NCBI GenBank assembly: GCA_947501115.1
Contig: CANMVX010000005.1
Location: forward strand, 1 to 64,000
Source of the DNA: Haliscomenobacteraceae bacterium
Lineage (GTDB): Bacteria; Bacteroidota; Bacteroidia; Chitinophagales; Saprospiraceae
Direction: 5' to 3'
Length of the DNA: 64,000 nt
The translations under genes were made by a program, and so were the position numbers. Each line of letters starts with the position of its first letter. Positions within the stretch are counted from its first letter, which is position 1. Of the stretch, positions 22,845-30,400 are shown one piece after another. The notes below the pieces were generated by a model that saw only the letters and a list, made by a program, of their open reading frames with translations, was not told where the DNA came from and searched no databases.

Positions 22845-23825
22845 ATGATAAAGGAATTATCAAATAAGTATGTTCGCATACTTTTCATCTTTTTTTTATT
22901 CTTGGCATCCGAAGCTGATGGTCAACAACTTACGCCATTCACTTTATATAGAGATCATTGGAACCTTATAAATCCTGCCGCAGTGTCAAATAACAATATC
23001 CTGGCTGAATATCCTTTTACAGTTTCAGCAAGTTCCCGTTTTCAATATCTGGGCCTTGGATTAAATGTAAAAGATGCTCCAAATACGAATGTTCTAAACG
23101 CTGAATGGGTAAATAATAATTTAAACAGCACTTTTGGATTACAGCTAGTTTCTGATAAAATAGGTTTATTAGGAAATAATGGGGCTTATCTACAATATGC
23201 CTATAAACTTAGGTTAAGTCGAAGAGAAGAGAAATTTTTAAGTTTTGGCATTTCTGCCGGAGCGATTAATTATTATTCAAAAATAAATGGCGCTGATTTT
23301 CCTGTAGCAGAACCTGATATTATTCCAACATCTACTTATTTACCTGATCTGAATATTGGCATTTTTTACAGAAATGAGGATAAATATTATTTAGGTCTTT
23401 CTTTTCCCCAATTTTTGAATCTTACCGCTAAATATAAATCACTGGACTCAAGTAAGGAATTATTTACCATTAAGAGATTCAGACATATATATGCTGTTGG
23501 GGGAATATATATACCTTTTGATTTTTTTGGCTTAGGTGATGAAACAGCCATATTGGATTTATCCACATGGGTTCGTTATTTGCCAGGTCAACTACCTGTA
23601 ATAGACGGAAATGTAAGGTATCAGCACAATCAGACTTTTTGGTTTGGTGCCGGTGTTTCCTCTAACGCAACTTCTCATTTTGAGGTTGGATTTCTTGCTG
23701 GAAAAACGATTGGATTGTTCGATAATCAGATTAAAATTTCCATCGCTTATGATGTACCCTTTGGTAAGTCAATATATCAATTAGGAAGTTCTATAGAGGC
23801 TTCTATAGCCTATAGCTGGTATTAA
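22845..23825 (+). CDS. PorP/SprF family type IX secretion system membrane protein
   Basis: This 326-residue predicted outer-membrane beta-barrel has a signal peptide (ILFIFFLFLASEADGQQ) followed by the PorP/SprF hallmark QLTPFTLYRDHWNLINPAAVSNN. Many amphipathic strands follow, for example FSVSASSRFQYLGL-type segments and FRHIYAVGGIYIPF. Family members sit in the outer membrane and help a cognate large T9SS substrate with a type-B C-terminus reach or stay on the cell surface. The gene directly follows such a substrate, 5 bases after its stop, so it is probably its dedicated partner. It is the last gene of the ECF-sigma operon and its stop codon lies in a hairpin. Confidence 0.9.
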   Translation: MIKELSNKYVRILFIFFLFLASEADGQQLTPFTLYRDHWNLINPAAVSNNNILAEYPFTVSASSRFQYLGLGLNVKDAPNTNVLNAEWVNNNLNSTFGLQLVSDKIGLLGNNGAYLQYAYKLRLSRREEKFLSFGISAGAINYYSKINGADFPVAEPDIIPTSTYLPDLNIGIFYRNEDKYYLGLSFPQFLNLTAKYKSLDSSKELFTIKRFRHIYAVGGIYIPFDFFGLGDETAILDLSTWVRYLPGQLPVIDGNVRYQHNQTFWFGAGVSSNATSHFEVGFLAGKTIGLFDNQIKISIAYDVPFGKSIYQLGSSIEASIAYSWY

Positions 23826-23865
23826 TAATATGGAGATAATAGATGATATCATCTCCATATTATTA
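23823..23865. terminator. Hairpin between the PorP/SprF operon and the convergent symporter gene
   Basis: TAATAATATGGAGAT (23823-23837) is a perfect 15-base inverted repeat with 23851-23865, around a 13-base loop. It lies between two convergent genes and overlaps the stop codon of the plus-strand gene. No good T-run follows on either strand, so termination by this hairpin alone is uncertain. Confidence 0.6.
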
Positions 23866-23872
23866 GAAAAAA

Positions 23873-25561
23873 TTACCAGAAAATAGTGTAAATAAATGCC
23901 AGGACTAATAAAATAATGGCTGAACTTATATTAAAAGATTCAGAGGTCTTAAATATGCCTGGTTTTAAAATTATCTGCTTTTCATCAGGTTGTCCTTTTC
24001 CTTCTATTTCACTTGCAATAACAATGACAGCTATAGAAGCCAAACACGTTATCATCATTTGATGCATGAAAGGTAAAATCACAAAAATGGGGGAATCAGA
24101 CCAACCGTTTGGACCAACCTTAAAAAACATGGCGATGGGAATAGAGGCAATCACACCAAGAATGGCCGATTTATTCTTTGTTTTCTTCCAAAACAATCCA
24201 GTTACAAACACAGCAAGAATTCCCGGACTTACAATACCTGTATATTCTTGAATGAATTGAAAGGCTTGACCTAAGTTCCCAAGCATGGGTGCAATTAAGA
24301 TGGCAATAACTAAAGCTATAGCAGCGGAAAGACGCCCAACATTAACCATTTGCTTTTCAGTAGCCAACTTATTAATAATAGGTTTATAAATGTCCATCGT
24401 AAAAATGGTGGCAGTAGAATTTAGCATAGAGGCTAATGATGATACAATAGCAGCCGCTAAAGCAGCTAAAACCAATCCTTTCATTCCAGCAGGTACAAAT
24501 TTTTGAATTAGCCATGGCGCTGCATTATCATTAATAATGGATCCATCAGGTCTTTTAAAAGAAGGATCCAACATTTCTGGAATGAGAACACCTTCAGGAC
24601 TGGCATTCAATACAAAAGCGATGATTCCAGGTAAAACAACAATAAAAGGTAGAATCATTTTTAAGAAAGCGGCAAATGCAATGCCTTTTTGAGCTTCTTT
24701 CAAAGATTTAGCTGCGAAGGTTCTTTGTATAATATATTGATTAAATCCCCAGTAATATAAGTTTGCAACCCACATTCCGCCCACTAAAACAGCGATGCCG
24801 GGTAAATCCCACCACGCATCTTTTCCATCGGGTGTTATTATTTCACCCTTAGAAATGATCATTGAAAATTTTTCAGGGGCAACGGTAACTAAATGGTTTA
24901 AGCCATCTATAATTCCTCCATCAGGGGTAAGTTGTTGTAAACCTATAATGGAAGTTACCATACCTCCTATGATTAGCAAAACTACCTGAACAACATCAGT
25001 CCATGCTACGGCCGATAATCCACCCCAAAGGGAGTAAGAAGCTGCAAATAATCCAAGACCAATAATACTAATCATAAATAATGAACCATCGCCATTACCC
25101 ATAATAGTATCTAATGCTTTTGCGCCTAAAAACAATACGGCTGTGAGATTGACAAACACGAATAAAGCAAGCCAAAAAAGGGCTAGAATAGTTTTTAGCT
25201 GGGTGCTGAAGCGTTTTTCTATAAATTCAGGAATGGTATAAAGACCTTTTTCGATAAAAATAGGAAGAAAGTATTTTCCAACTATTAATAATGTCAGCGC
25301 AGCCATCCATTCATAAGAAGCAATAGCTAAACCTATGGCAAAGCCTGAACCTGACATACCAATAAACTGTTCAGCGGAAATATTTGCTGCAATTAAACTT
25401 GCACCAATGGCCCACCATGGAAGTGATTTACCAGCCAAAAAATAATCTTCGGAATTCTTTTCATGTCCTTTTTTATCCCTGGATACCCATAATCCAATGG
25501 ACATTATTAATACACCGTAGGACACGAAAATTACCCAATCCAATAAGGTTAATTCATTCAT
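23873..25561 (-). CDS. Sodium:solute symporter (SSS family, sugar-transporter-like)
   Basis: This 562-residue inner-membrane protein has about 14 hydrophobic segments. It begins with LLDWVIFVSYGVLIMSIGLWVSR and has the family-typical DYFLAGKSLPWWAIGASLIAANISAEQFIGMSGSG, in which the first sodium-binding helix lies, and WGGLSAVAWTDVVQ further on. The YYWGFNQYIIQRTFAAKSLKEAQKG segment is typical of the SGLT/vSGLT branch that imports sugars or inositol with sodium. Substrate cannot be fixed from sequence alone; hexoses, inositol and sialic acid are possible. It follows lpd on the same strand but is separated from it by a terminator, so it probably has its own promoter. Confidence 0.9.
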   Translation of the reverse strand: MNELTLLDWVIFVSYGVLIMSIGLWVSRDKKGHEKNSEDYFLAGKSLPWWAIGASLIAANISAEQFIGMSGSGFAIGLAIASYEWMAALTLLIVGKYFLPIFIEKGLYTIPEFIEKRFSTQLKTILALFWLALFVFVNLTAVLFLGAKALDTIMGNGDGSLFMISIIGLGLFAASYSLWGGLSAVAWTDVVQVVLLIIGGMVTSIIGLQQLTPDGGIIDGLNHLVTVAPEKFSMIISKGEIITPDGKDAWWDLPGIAVLVGGMWVANLYYWGFNQYIIQRTFAAKSLKEAQKGIAFAAFLKMILPFIVVLPGIIAFVLNASPEGVLIPEMLDPSFKRPDGSIINDNAAPWLIQKFVPAGMKGLVLAALAAAIVSSLASMLNSTATIFTMDIYKPIINKLATEKQMVNVGRLSAAIALVIAILIAPMLGNLGQAFQFIQEYTGIVSPGILAVFVTGLFWKKTKNKSAILGVIASIPIAMFFKVGPNGWSDSPIFVILPFMHQMMITCLASIAVIVIASEIEGKGQPDEKQIILKPGIFKTSESFNISSAIILLVLAFIYTIFW

Positions 25562-25620
25562 ACATTGAAATGGTTAATATTTAACAAACAATTACAATCA
25601 ATAGTAAGGAATTTTCCTTA

Positions 25621-25658
25621 AAAAAAGAAACGCTTTGACAGTTATCAAAGCGTTTCTC
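25621..25658 (-). terminator. Rho-independent terminator after lpd
   Basis: On the minus strand a perfect 13-base stem (AGAAACGCTTTGA / TCAAAGCGTTTCT) with a 6-base loop is followed by a run of seven T. It lies between the lpd stop at 25682 and the symporter start at 25561. Confidence 0.9.
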
Positions 25659-25681
25659 TAAATAAATAACAAATTAATAGA

Positions 25682-27079
25682 TTATAGGTGAATCACCTCA
25701 CCATAAGCGGCCGCAGCGGCTTCCATAATTGCCTCACTCATGGTAGGGTGAGGATGAATGGTTTTAATAATCTCATGCCCTGTTGTCTCTAATTTTCTTA
25801 TGGAAACAAGTTCTGCTACCATTTCCGTAACATTTTGTCCTATTAAGTGGGCACCTAAAAGTTCTCCATATTTTTCGTCAAAAATAAGTTTAACAAATCC
25901 ACTTTTATCACCTGCAGCAGAGGCTTTACCTGAGGCAGAGAAAGGAAATTTACCAATCTTTAGCTTGTAACCTGCTTCTTTGGCCGCTTCTTCGGTCATA
26001 CCCACGGAAGCCACTTCAGGTACACAATAGGTACAAGATGGAATATTTTGGTAATCAATAGGTTCCGGATGATGTCCTGCCATTTTCTCCACACAGGTGA
26101 TGCCTTCAGCACTTGCCACGTGGGCTAAAGCGGGTCCTCCTGTAATATCACCAATGGCATACACGCCAGGTATATTAGTTCGGTAGAATTCATCTACTTT
26201 TACTAAGCCTTTTTCAAGGATAACTCCTACCTTTTCTAAACCTATATTTTCAATATTAGGTGTTACACCCGCCGCTGAAAGTACTATATCACAGGCTATT
26301 TCAGAAAAATTTCCTGTTTTTCTATCTTTAACTTTTACTAAAACTTCTTTTCCCTTCGTATCTACTGACTCAACAGAGGTGTTTCCAAGAACTTTAATTC
26401 CCTTTTTAGTGTAAATTTTAGAAATTTCCTTTGAGATTTCAGCATCCTCACGTGGTAACATTCCTTGTTCAAGAAATTCAACTAATGTAACTTCGGTACC
26501 TATGGTATGATAAAAATATGCGAATTCAACGCCAATTGCCCCCCCTCCAATAACCACCAATCTTTTGGGTTGAGTTGGTAATGTCATGGCTTTTCTATAT
26601 TCTATTACTTTTTCTCCGTCAATGGGTACATTAGGTAATGCTTTAGCTCTTCCTCCAGTGGCTAAAATTATATTTTTTGCCTCATAATTGGTAGCTTTTC
26701 CGCTAGCATCAGTTACACTTACTGTATTGGCAGAAACTAAACTTCCGTCACCTGTTAAAACGGTGATTTTATTTTTCTTTAGTAAAAATTGTATTCCCTT
26801 ACTCATGCCATCGGCAACCCCTCTGGACCTTTTGATCATTGCGGGAAAATCAGCTTTAGCTTCATTTAGTTGGATACCATAATCCGAGGCATGTTGGACA
26901 TATTCAAATACCTGGGCACTCTTTAATAAGGCTTTTGTAGGAATACATCCCCAGTTTAAACAAATACCACCAAGGTTTTCTCGTTCAACTACAGCTACAT
27001 TCATGCCAAGTTGTGAAGCTCTAATAGCAGCAACATAGCCGCCTGGACCTGTACCAATGATAATTAAATCGTATTTCAT
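25682..27079 (-). CDS. lpdA: Dihydrolipoyl dehydrogenase (E3)
   Basis: This FAD-dependent enzyme reoxidises the dihydrolipoyl groups of 2-oxoacid dehydrogenase complexes and the glycine cleavage system, passing electrons to NAD. The 465 residues are the normal length. The N-terminal FAD loop is IIGTGPGGYVAAIRA, the redox disulfide is C40/C45 in GGICLNWGCIPTKA, the NAD-binding loop is VVIGGGAIGVEFA near residue 180, and the second FAD motif is GVYAIGDITGGPALAH near residue 305. The catalytic C-terminal HPHPTMSEA is intact. It stands alone, divergent from folE, with a TATATTTG promoter box and its own terminator. The pdhB gene at 2.5 kb is a plausible partner of the same complex. Confidence 0.95.
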   Translation of the reverse strand: MKYDLIIIGTGPGGYVAAIRASQLGMNVAVVERENLGGICLNWGCIPTKALLKSAQVFEYVQHASDYGIQLNEAKADFPAMIKRSRGVADGMSKGIQFLLKKNKITVLTGDGSLVSANTVSVTDASGKATNYEAKNIILATGGRAKALPNVPIDGEKVIEYRKAMTLPTQPKRLVVIGGGAIGVEFAYFYHTIGTEVTLVEFLEQGMLPREDAEISKEISKIYTKKGIKVLGNTSVESVDTKGKEVLVKVKDRKTGNFSEIACDIVLSAAGVTPNIENIGLEKVGVILEKGLVKVDEFYRTNIPGVYAIGDITGGPALAHVASAEGITCVEKMAGHHPEPIDYQNIPSCTYCVPEVASVGMTEEAAKEAGYKLKIGKFPFSASGKASAAGDKSGFVKLIFDEKYGELLGAHLIGQNVTEMVAELVSIRKLETTGHEIIKTIHPHPTMSEAIMEAAAAAYGEVIHL

Positions 27080-27119
27080 TAATCTGTTTTTGAAATTTTC
27101 TGTTCAGTAAAAGATTCTG

Positions 27120-27127
27120 CAAATATA
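27120..27127 (-). promoter_or_regulatory. Putative -7 box (TATATTTG) for lpdA
   Basis: TATATTTG on the minus strand fits TAnnTTTG and is followed by C, as in several other boxes in the window. It is about 40 bases upstream of the lpdA ATG. Confidence 0.5.
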
Positions 27128-27226
27128 AAGACTCTACACTAATAATTTAAGTTTCCTTTCATAACATTATGAACCTTTATAAGAAGTGAATGTTTTCTGT
27201 TTTTATCATTTCTTAAAAGTCCAAAA

Positions 27227-27958
27227 ATGATCGATCAGGATTTAAAAAATCTGAATGAACCACTAAAGAAAAATGGATCAAACCATCCTTACCTCGTTGA
27301 CGAGAGTATTTGGTTAGATGAATTGGGAGATTCCCACCAAACTACTTCGATAGAAACACCTGTAAATACTGAATATTTAAATAAATCAGATGCTGAAAAA
27401 ATGGTGAAAATTCAACACCATTTTAAGGAAATTATGGAAACTTTAGGCATGGATCTTTCAGATGATTCTCTTAAAGGTACGCCAGGTAGAGTAGCAAAGA
27501 TGTTCGTTAAGGAGATATTTAGTGGATTAATCCCTAAAAATATGCCAGATATGTCTCTTTTTGAGAATAAATTTGGCTACAAAGAGGTTTTGCTCGAAAA
27601 AAACATAACAGTTCAGTCTTTTTGTGAGCATCACTTTTTACCTATTATCGGGAAAGCCCATATTGCTTACAAACCAGGGGATAAAGTTATCGGTTTATCT
27701 AAGTTAAACAGGATTGTCGATTTTTATAGCAGAAGACCTCAGGTTCAGGAAAGATTAACCAGACAAATTGCTGAAACATTAAGGCAGGTTCTTGAGACCG
27801 ACAGTGTAGCAGTTTATATTGAAGCGGTTCATTTTTGTGTTCAGTCAAGGGGTATAGAGCATCAGGGATGTACGACCGTGACATCTGATTTTGGGGGTGA
27901 TTTCAAGAAAGAAAATGTAAGACATGCTTTCTACCAGTCTATTCAAACAAAAATATAA
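27227..27958 (+). CDS. folE: GTP cyclohydrolase I
   Basis: This enzyme converts GTP to 7,8-dihydroneopterin triphosphate, the first step of folate/pterin synthesis. The 243 residues comprise a roughly 60-residue variable N-terminal extension and a conserved domain from about residue 60. The zinc-site residues lie in SFCEHHFLP and HFCVQSRGI, and the typical [23 protein letters not shown] and [16 protein letters not shown] blocks are present. The stop codon is immediately followed by the ATG of an SDR gene, with no gap, so the two are probably translationally coupled. That suggests the SDR may act on a pterin or simply be co-expressed; the sequence does not decide. Confidence 0.95.
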   Translation: MIDQDLKNLNEPLKKNGSNHPYLVDESIWLDELGDSHQTTSIETPVNTEYLNKSDAEKMVKIQHHFKEIMETLGMDLSDDSLKGTPGRVAKMFVKEIFSGLIPKNMPDMSLFENKFGYKEVLLEKNITVQSFCEHHFLPIIGKAHIAYKPGDKVIGLSKLNRIVDFYSRRPQVQERLTRQIAETLRQVLETDSVAVYIEAVHFCVQSRGIEHQGCTTVTSDFGGDFKKENVRHAFYQSIQTKI

Positions 27959-28678
27959 ATGGAAACTTTATTAAATAAAATTGTTCTTGTTGTTGGTGGA
28001 ACAGGTGGTATAGGTGCAGAAACATGTAAACTTTTACATCAATCAGGAGCTAAAGTTTATGTTACCGGTAGAAATTCCGAAAATCTTAACACTATTTGTG
28101 ACTCAATAGGTATTCCTGTTAAAAATAGATTTGTTATTGATCTTAAAAATACGGACAGTATCCATCTTATGGTTGAGGAGATCCAATCTATGACAGGTGC
28201 TCCTATTGATATCCTCATAAATGCAGCGGGTATAGGCATTATTAAATCTTTTGAATCATTAAGTATTCAAGATTTTAAAGATTCACTTGATGTAAATCTT
28301 GTAGGTGCTTTTAGTTTGATACAAGCGGTTCTGCCAAAAATGAAAGAGCAAAAGAAGGGACTTATCATTAATATCCCCGGTGTCTTAGGTAAAACACCTA
28401 TGGCAGGTGCAGCAGCTTATGCAGCGTCAAAATATGGTCTAAATGGTATGTTAAAGTCACTCAGAGAGGAACTAAAAAGAACTGAAATAAGAATTACTAA
28501 TATCTATATGGGGGGCGTTGATTCTCCATTTTGGGATAATATAGACTTGAAGGTTCAACGTGATAAGATGATTGCGGTAAAGGAAGCAGCAAAATCCATT
28601 TGGTTTCTTTGCCAACAACCTTCGTCGGCTGTAGTTTCTGAAATGGTTATTCAACCGTTTAATCATCAAGCCATTTAA
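27959..28678 (+). CDS. Short-chain dehydrogenase/reductase (SDR) with the catalytic Ser replaced
   Basis: This 239-residue Rossmann-fold protein has the cofactor loop GGTGGIGAETCK near the N-terminus, the NAAGIG motif near residue 88, Asn in VNLVGAF, and the YxxxK pair Tyr154/Lys158 in YAASKYG. The Ser expected 13 residues before the Tyr is Gly141 in LIINIPGVLGK. The usual Ser-Tyr-Lys catalysis is therefore altered, and the protein may be a poor reductase, use another residue, or have a non-catalytic role. ThrGly near the N-terminus (VTGRN) suggests NADP preference, which is only a guess. It is flush with folE upstream and is followed by an outer-membrane-like gene 12 bases downstream. Confidence 0.85.
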   Translation: METLLNKIVLVVGGTGGIGAETCKLLHQSGAKVYVTGRNSENLNTICDSIGIPVKNRFVIDLKNTDSIHLMVEEIQSMTGAPIDILINAAGIGIIKSFESLSIQDFKDSLDVNLVGAFSLIQAVLPKMKEQKKGLIINIPGVLGKTPMAGAAAYAASKYGLNGMLKSLREELKRTEIRITNIYMGGVDSPFWDNIDLKVQRDKMIAVKEAAKSIWFLCQQPSSAVVSEMVIQPFNHQAI

Positions 28679-28690
28679 TTGATAGTAAGT

Positions 28691-29890
28691 ATGTTAAGAT
28701 TAAGGTTATTTGGTTTCTTTTTTGCCATTAACCTTAATCTTAATTTTTTGTACGCAAATACTTCTTTGTCAAGTACACTTGCATCTATTGATTCCTTTCC
28801 AAAGGTATTTTTAGATTCTGTACATATAAGGGTTAACAATCATTTTGATATCAGTTTGTCACCAATGTCAAACGTTTTCCTTTTCAATCCTATAGATGGT
28901 TTTTTGTTGCAAACTGGATTCAAATCTACGTTTAATACCAAAAGACCTATGGCATTTTCTTTACATCCAAGATATGCTATCCAACGTAAAACTTTATATG
29001 CAGAAGCTGAATTTTCAGCAGTTATATTTAAAGATGAAATTAATTCATCCCAGCTTTTTTTCTCAGCTGGAAATTTTTTAACTCAGGTTAATCAACCATT
29101 TATAAAAAACGAACAAATTATTTCTGTCATAAATGTTTTGGACGGATTAAATCCGTTGTTGTTTATTGAAAAGAAATTTTTAAAGGTTCAATTGAAACAA
29201 ACTTTTCATTCTAAGTTTATTTTGCAGGCATCATCGGAATTTACTTACAGAAATTATCTTGAAAATTATAATTTTCACCGTTGGAATTTCAAGAGGAATG
29301 AGCCCTTAGAATCATTTAAGTTGAGAGACAAGGCGCTAATAAATACTTTTTCATTGTCTTACTTTCCATTTTTAACTATTAATTATAAAAAAGGAATGCC
29401 CGGCTTTTTAGAAAGTGAGTCAAATTTTGATTATATAGAATTGGCTTTTTCTAAATCATTTTATGGAAAAAAGTTTGGGCGAACTGATGTTAGTTTAATT
29501 TCCGGCAAATTTATGCAACAAGAATTTCTTCATTTTAATGATTTTTATCATTTTCCAACAGGAAGAACACTGAAAACCAGTCATCCTGTTATTTCTACCT
29601 TCAGACTTTTACCTTATTATGAATTTAGTACGAATAATTATTTTCATCGAATACATATTCAGACCCAAACTTCTGATTTTTTATTAAGTAAATGGTCATT
29701 TTTAAAAAAATCAAAGGTATTAGAGAATCTATTTATTAATCTTGCTATCACTGATAAATTACAACCATTCTTAGAAATGGGTTATGCTTTAGATAATATT
29801 TTAAAAAATTTCCGCTTAGAAATTGTGTCAGGAAGATATGATGGAAAATGGCTGGGACCTAGAATAATTTTAGGACCTACGTCTTTGTAA
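28691..29890 (+). CDS. Stand-alone DUF5686-like outer-membrane barrel protein
   Basis: Using the ATG at 28691, this is about a 399-residue protein; an in-frame TTG at 28679 would add four residues before the signal peptide. The N-terminus is a signal peptide (LRLFGFFFAINLNLNFLYAN). The rest matches the C-terminal barrel part of DUF5686 proteins: FNPIDGFLLQTGF, the block HFPTGRTLKTSHPVISTF, LLPYYEFSTNNYF, HIQTQTSDFLLSK and the closing FRLEIVSG. Typical DUF5686 proteins are about 800 residues, with an N-terminal carboxypeptidase-regulatory-like domain and plug. This one lacks both and may be a naturally short form. Its end overlaps the convergent aroK gene by 21 bases. Function is unknown, though an outer-membrane location is likely. 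Confidence 0.6.
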   Translation: MLRLRLFGFFFAINLNLNFLYANTSLSSTLASIDSFPKVFLDSVHIRVNNHFDISLSPMSNVFLFNPIDGFLLQTGFKSTFNTKRPMAFSLHPRYAIQRKTLYAEAEFSAVIFKDEINSSQLFFSAGNFLTQVNQPFIKNEQIISVINVLDGLNPLLFIEKKFLKVQLKQTFHSKFILQASSEFTYRNYLENYNFHRWNFKRNEPLESFKLRDKALINTFSLSYFPFLTINYKKGMPGFLESESNFDYIELAFSKSFYGKKFGRTDVSLISGKFMQQEFLHFNDFYHFPTGRTLKTSHPVISTFRLLPYYEFSTNNYFHRIHIQTQTSDFLLSKWSFLKKSKVLENLFINLAITDKLQPFLEMGYALDNILKNFRLEIVSGRYDGKWLGPRIILGPTSL

Positions 29891-30400
29891 TTTATCTGCA
29901 ATAAATTTTTCAAGTTCAATAGGCGAATTTTCATCTTGCCATTGTAAGTATGTATAATCAGCCTGTTCATAGAATTTTTCCCTTTCTGTAATTTTCATTG
30001 AAATGAAATGTTTAAGTTCGTCATCTGACATACTACTTATTAATGGCCTTCCTTCTTTTTGATTATTTAGTCGTTTAAATAATAATTCTTCTGATGTTTT
30101 TAGATAAATGGAAATTCCATGGTCTTTGATCCATTTCATATTATCATGGAAACATGGGGTACCTCCTCCACAGGATATGATATTTTGGTTAAAATCGACC
30201 GTCTTTCTCAATAAATTTGCTTCGGTTTTCCTAAATCCTTCTTCGCCAATACTATTAAAAATTTGTGGAATACTCAAATTCATCGTAGCTTCAATGAATT
30301 CATCCAGATCTAAATAATTCAAATTGAACTTTTGGGATAAACATTTTCCAAAGAATGATTTTCCACACCCCATGAATCCTAGCAGGTAAATATTTTTCAT
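29870..30400 (-). CDS. aroK: Shikimate kinase
   Basis: This enzyme phosphorylates shikimate with ATP in the pathway to chorismate and aromatic amino acids. The 176 residues are the normal length. The P-loop is GFMGCGKS at residues 8-15, the shikimate-binding Asp/Arg lie in LDLDEFIE and GEEGFRKTEANLLR, and the CGGGTP motif marks the substrate loop. The lid region is GRPLISS. It overlaps the upstream GH15 gene by 4 bases on the same strand (ATGA), so the two are probably co-translated, an unusual pairing of a biosynthetic enzyme with a glycosidase. The 3' end overlaps the DUF5686-like gene by 21 bases on the opposite strand. Confidence 0.95.
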   Translation of the reverse strand: MKNIYLLGFMGCGKSFFGKCLSQKFNLNYLDLDEFIEATMNLSIPQIFNSIGEEGFRKTEANLLRKTVDFNQNIISCGGGTPCFHDNMKWIKDHGISIYLKTSEELLFKRLNNQKEGRPLISSMSDDELKHFISMKITEREKFYEQADYTYLQWQDENSPIELEKFIADKLQRRRS

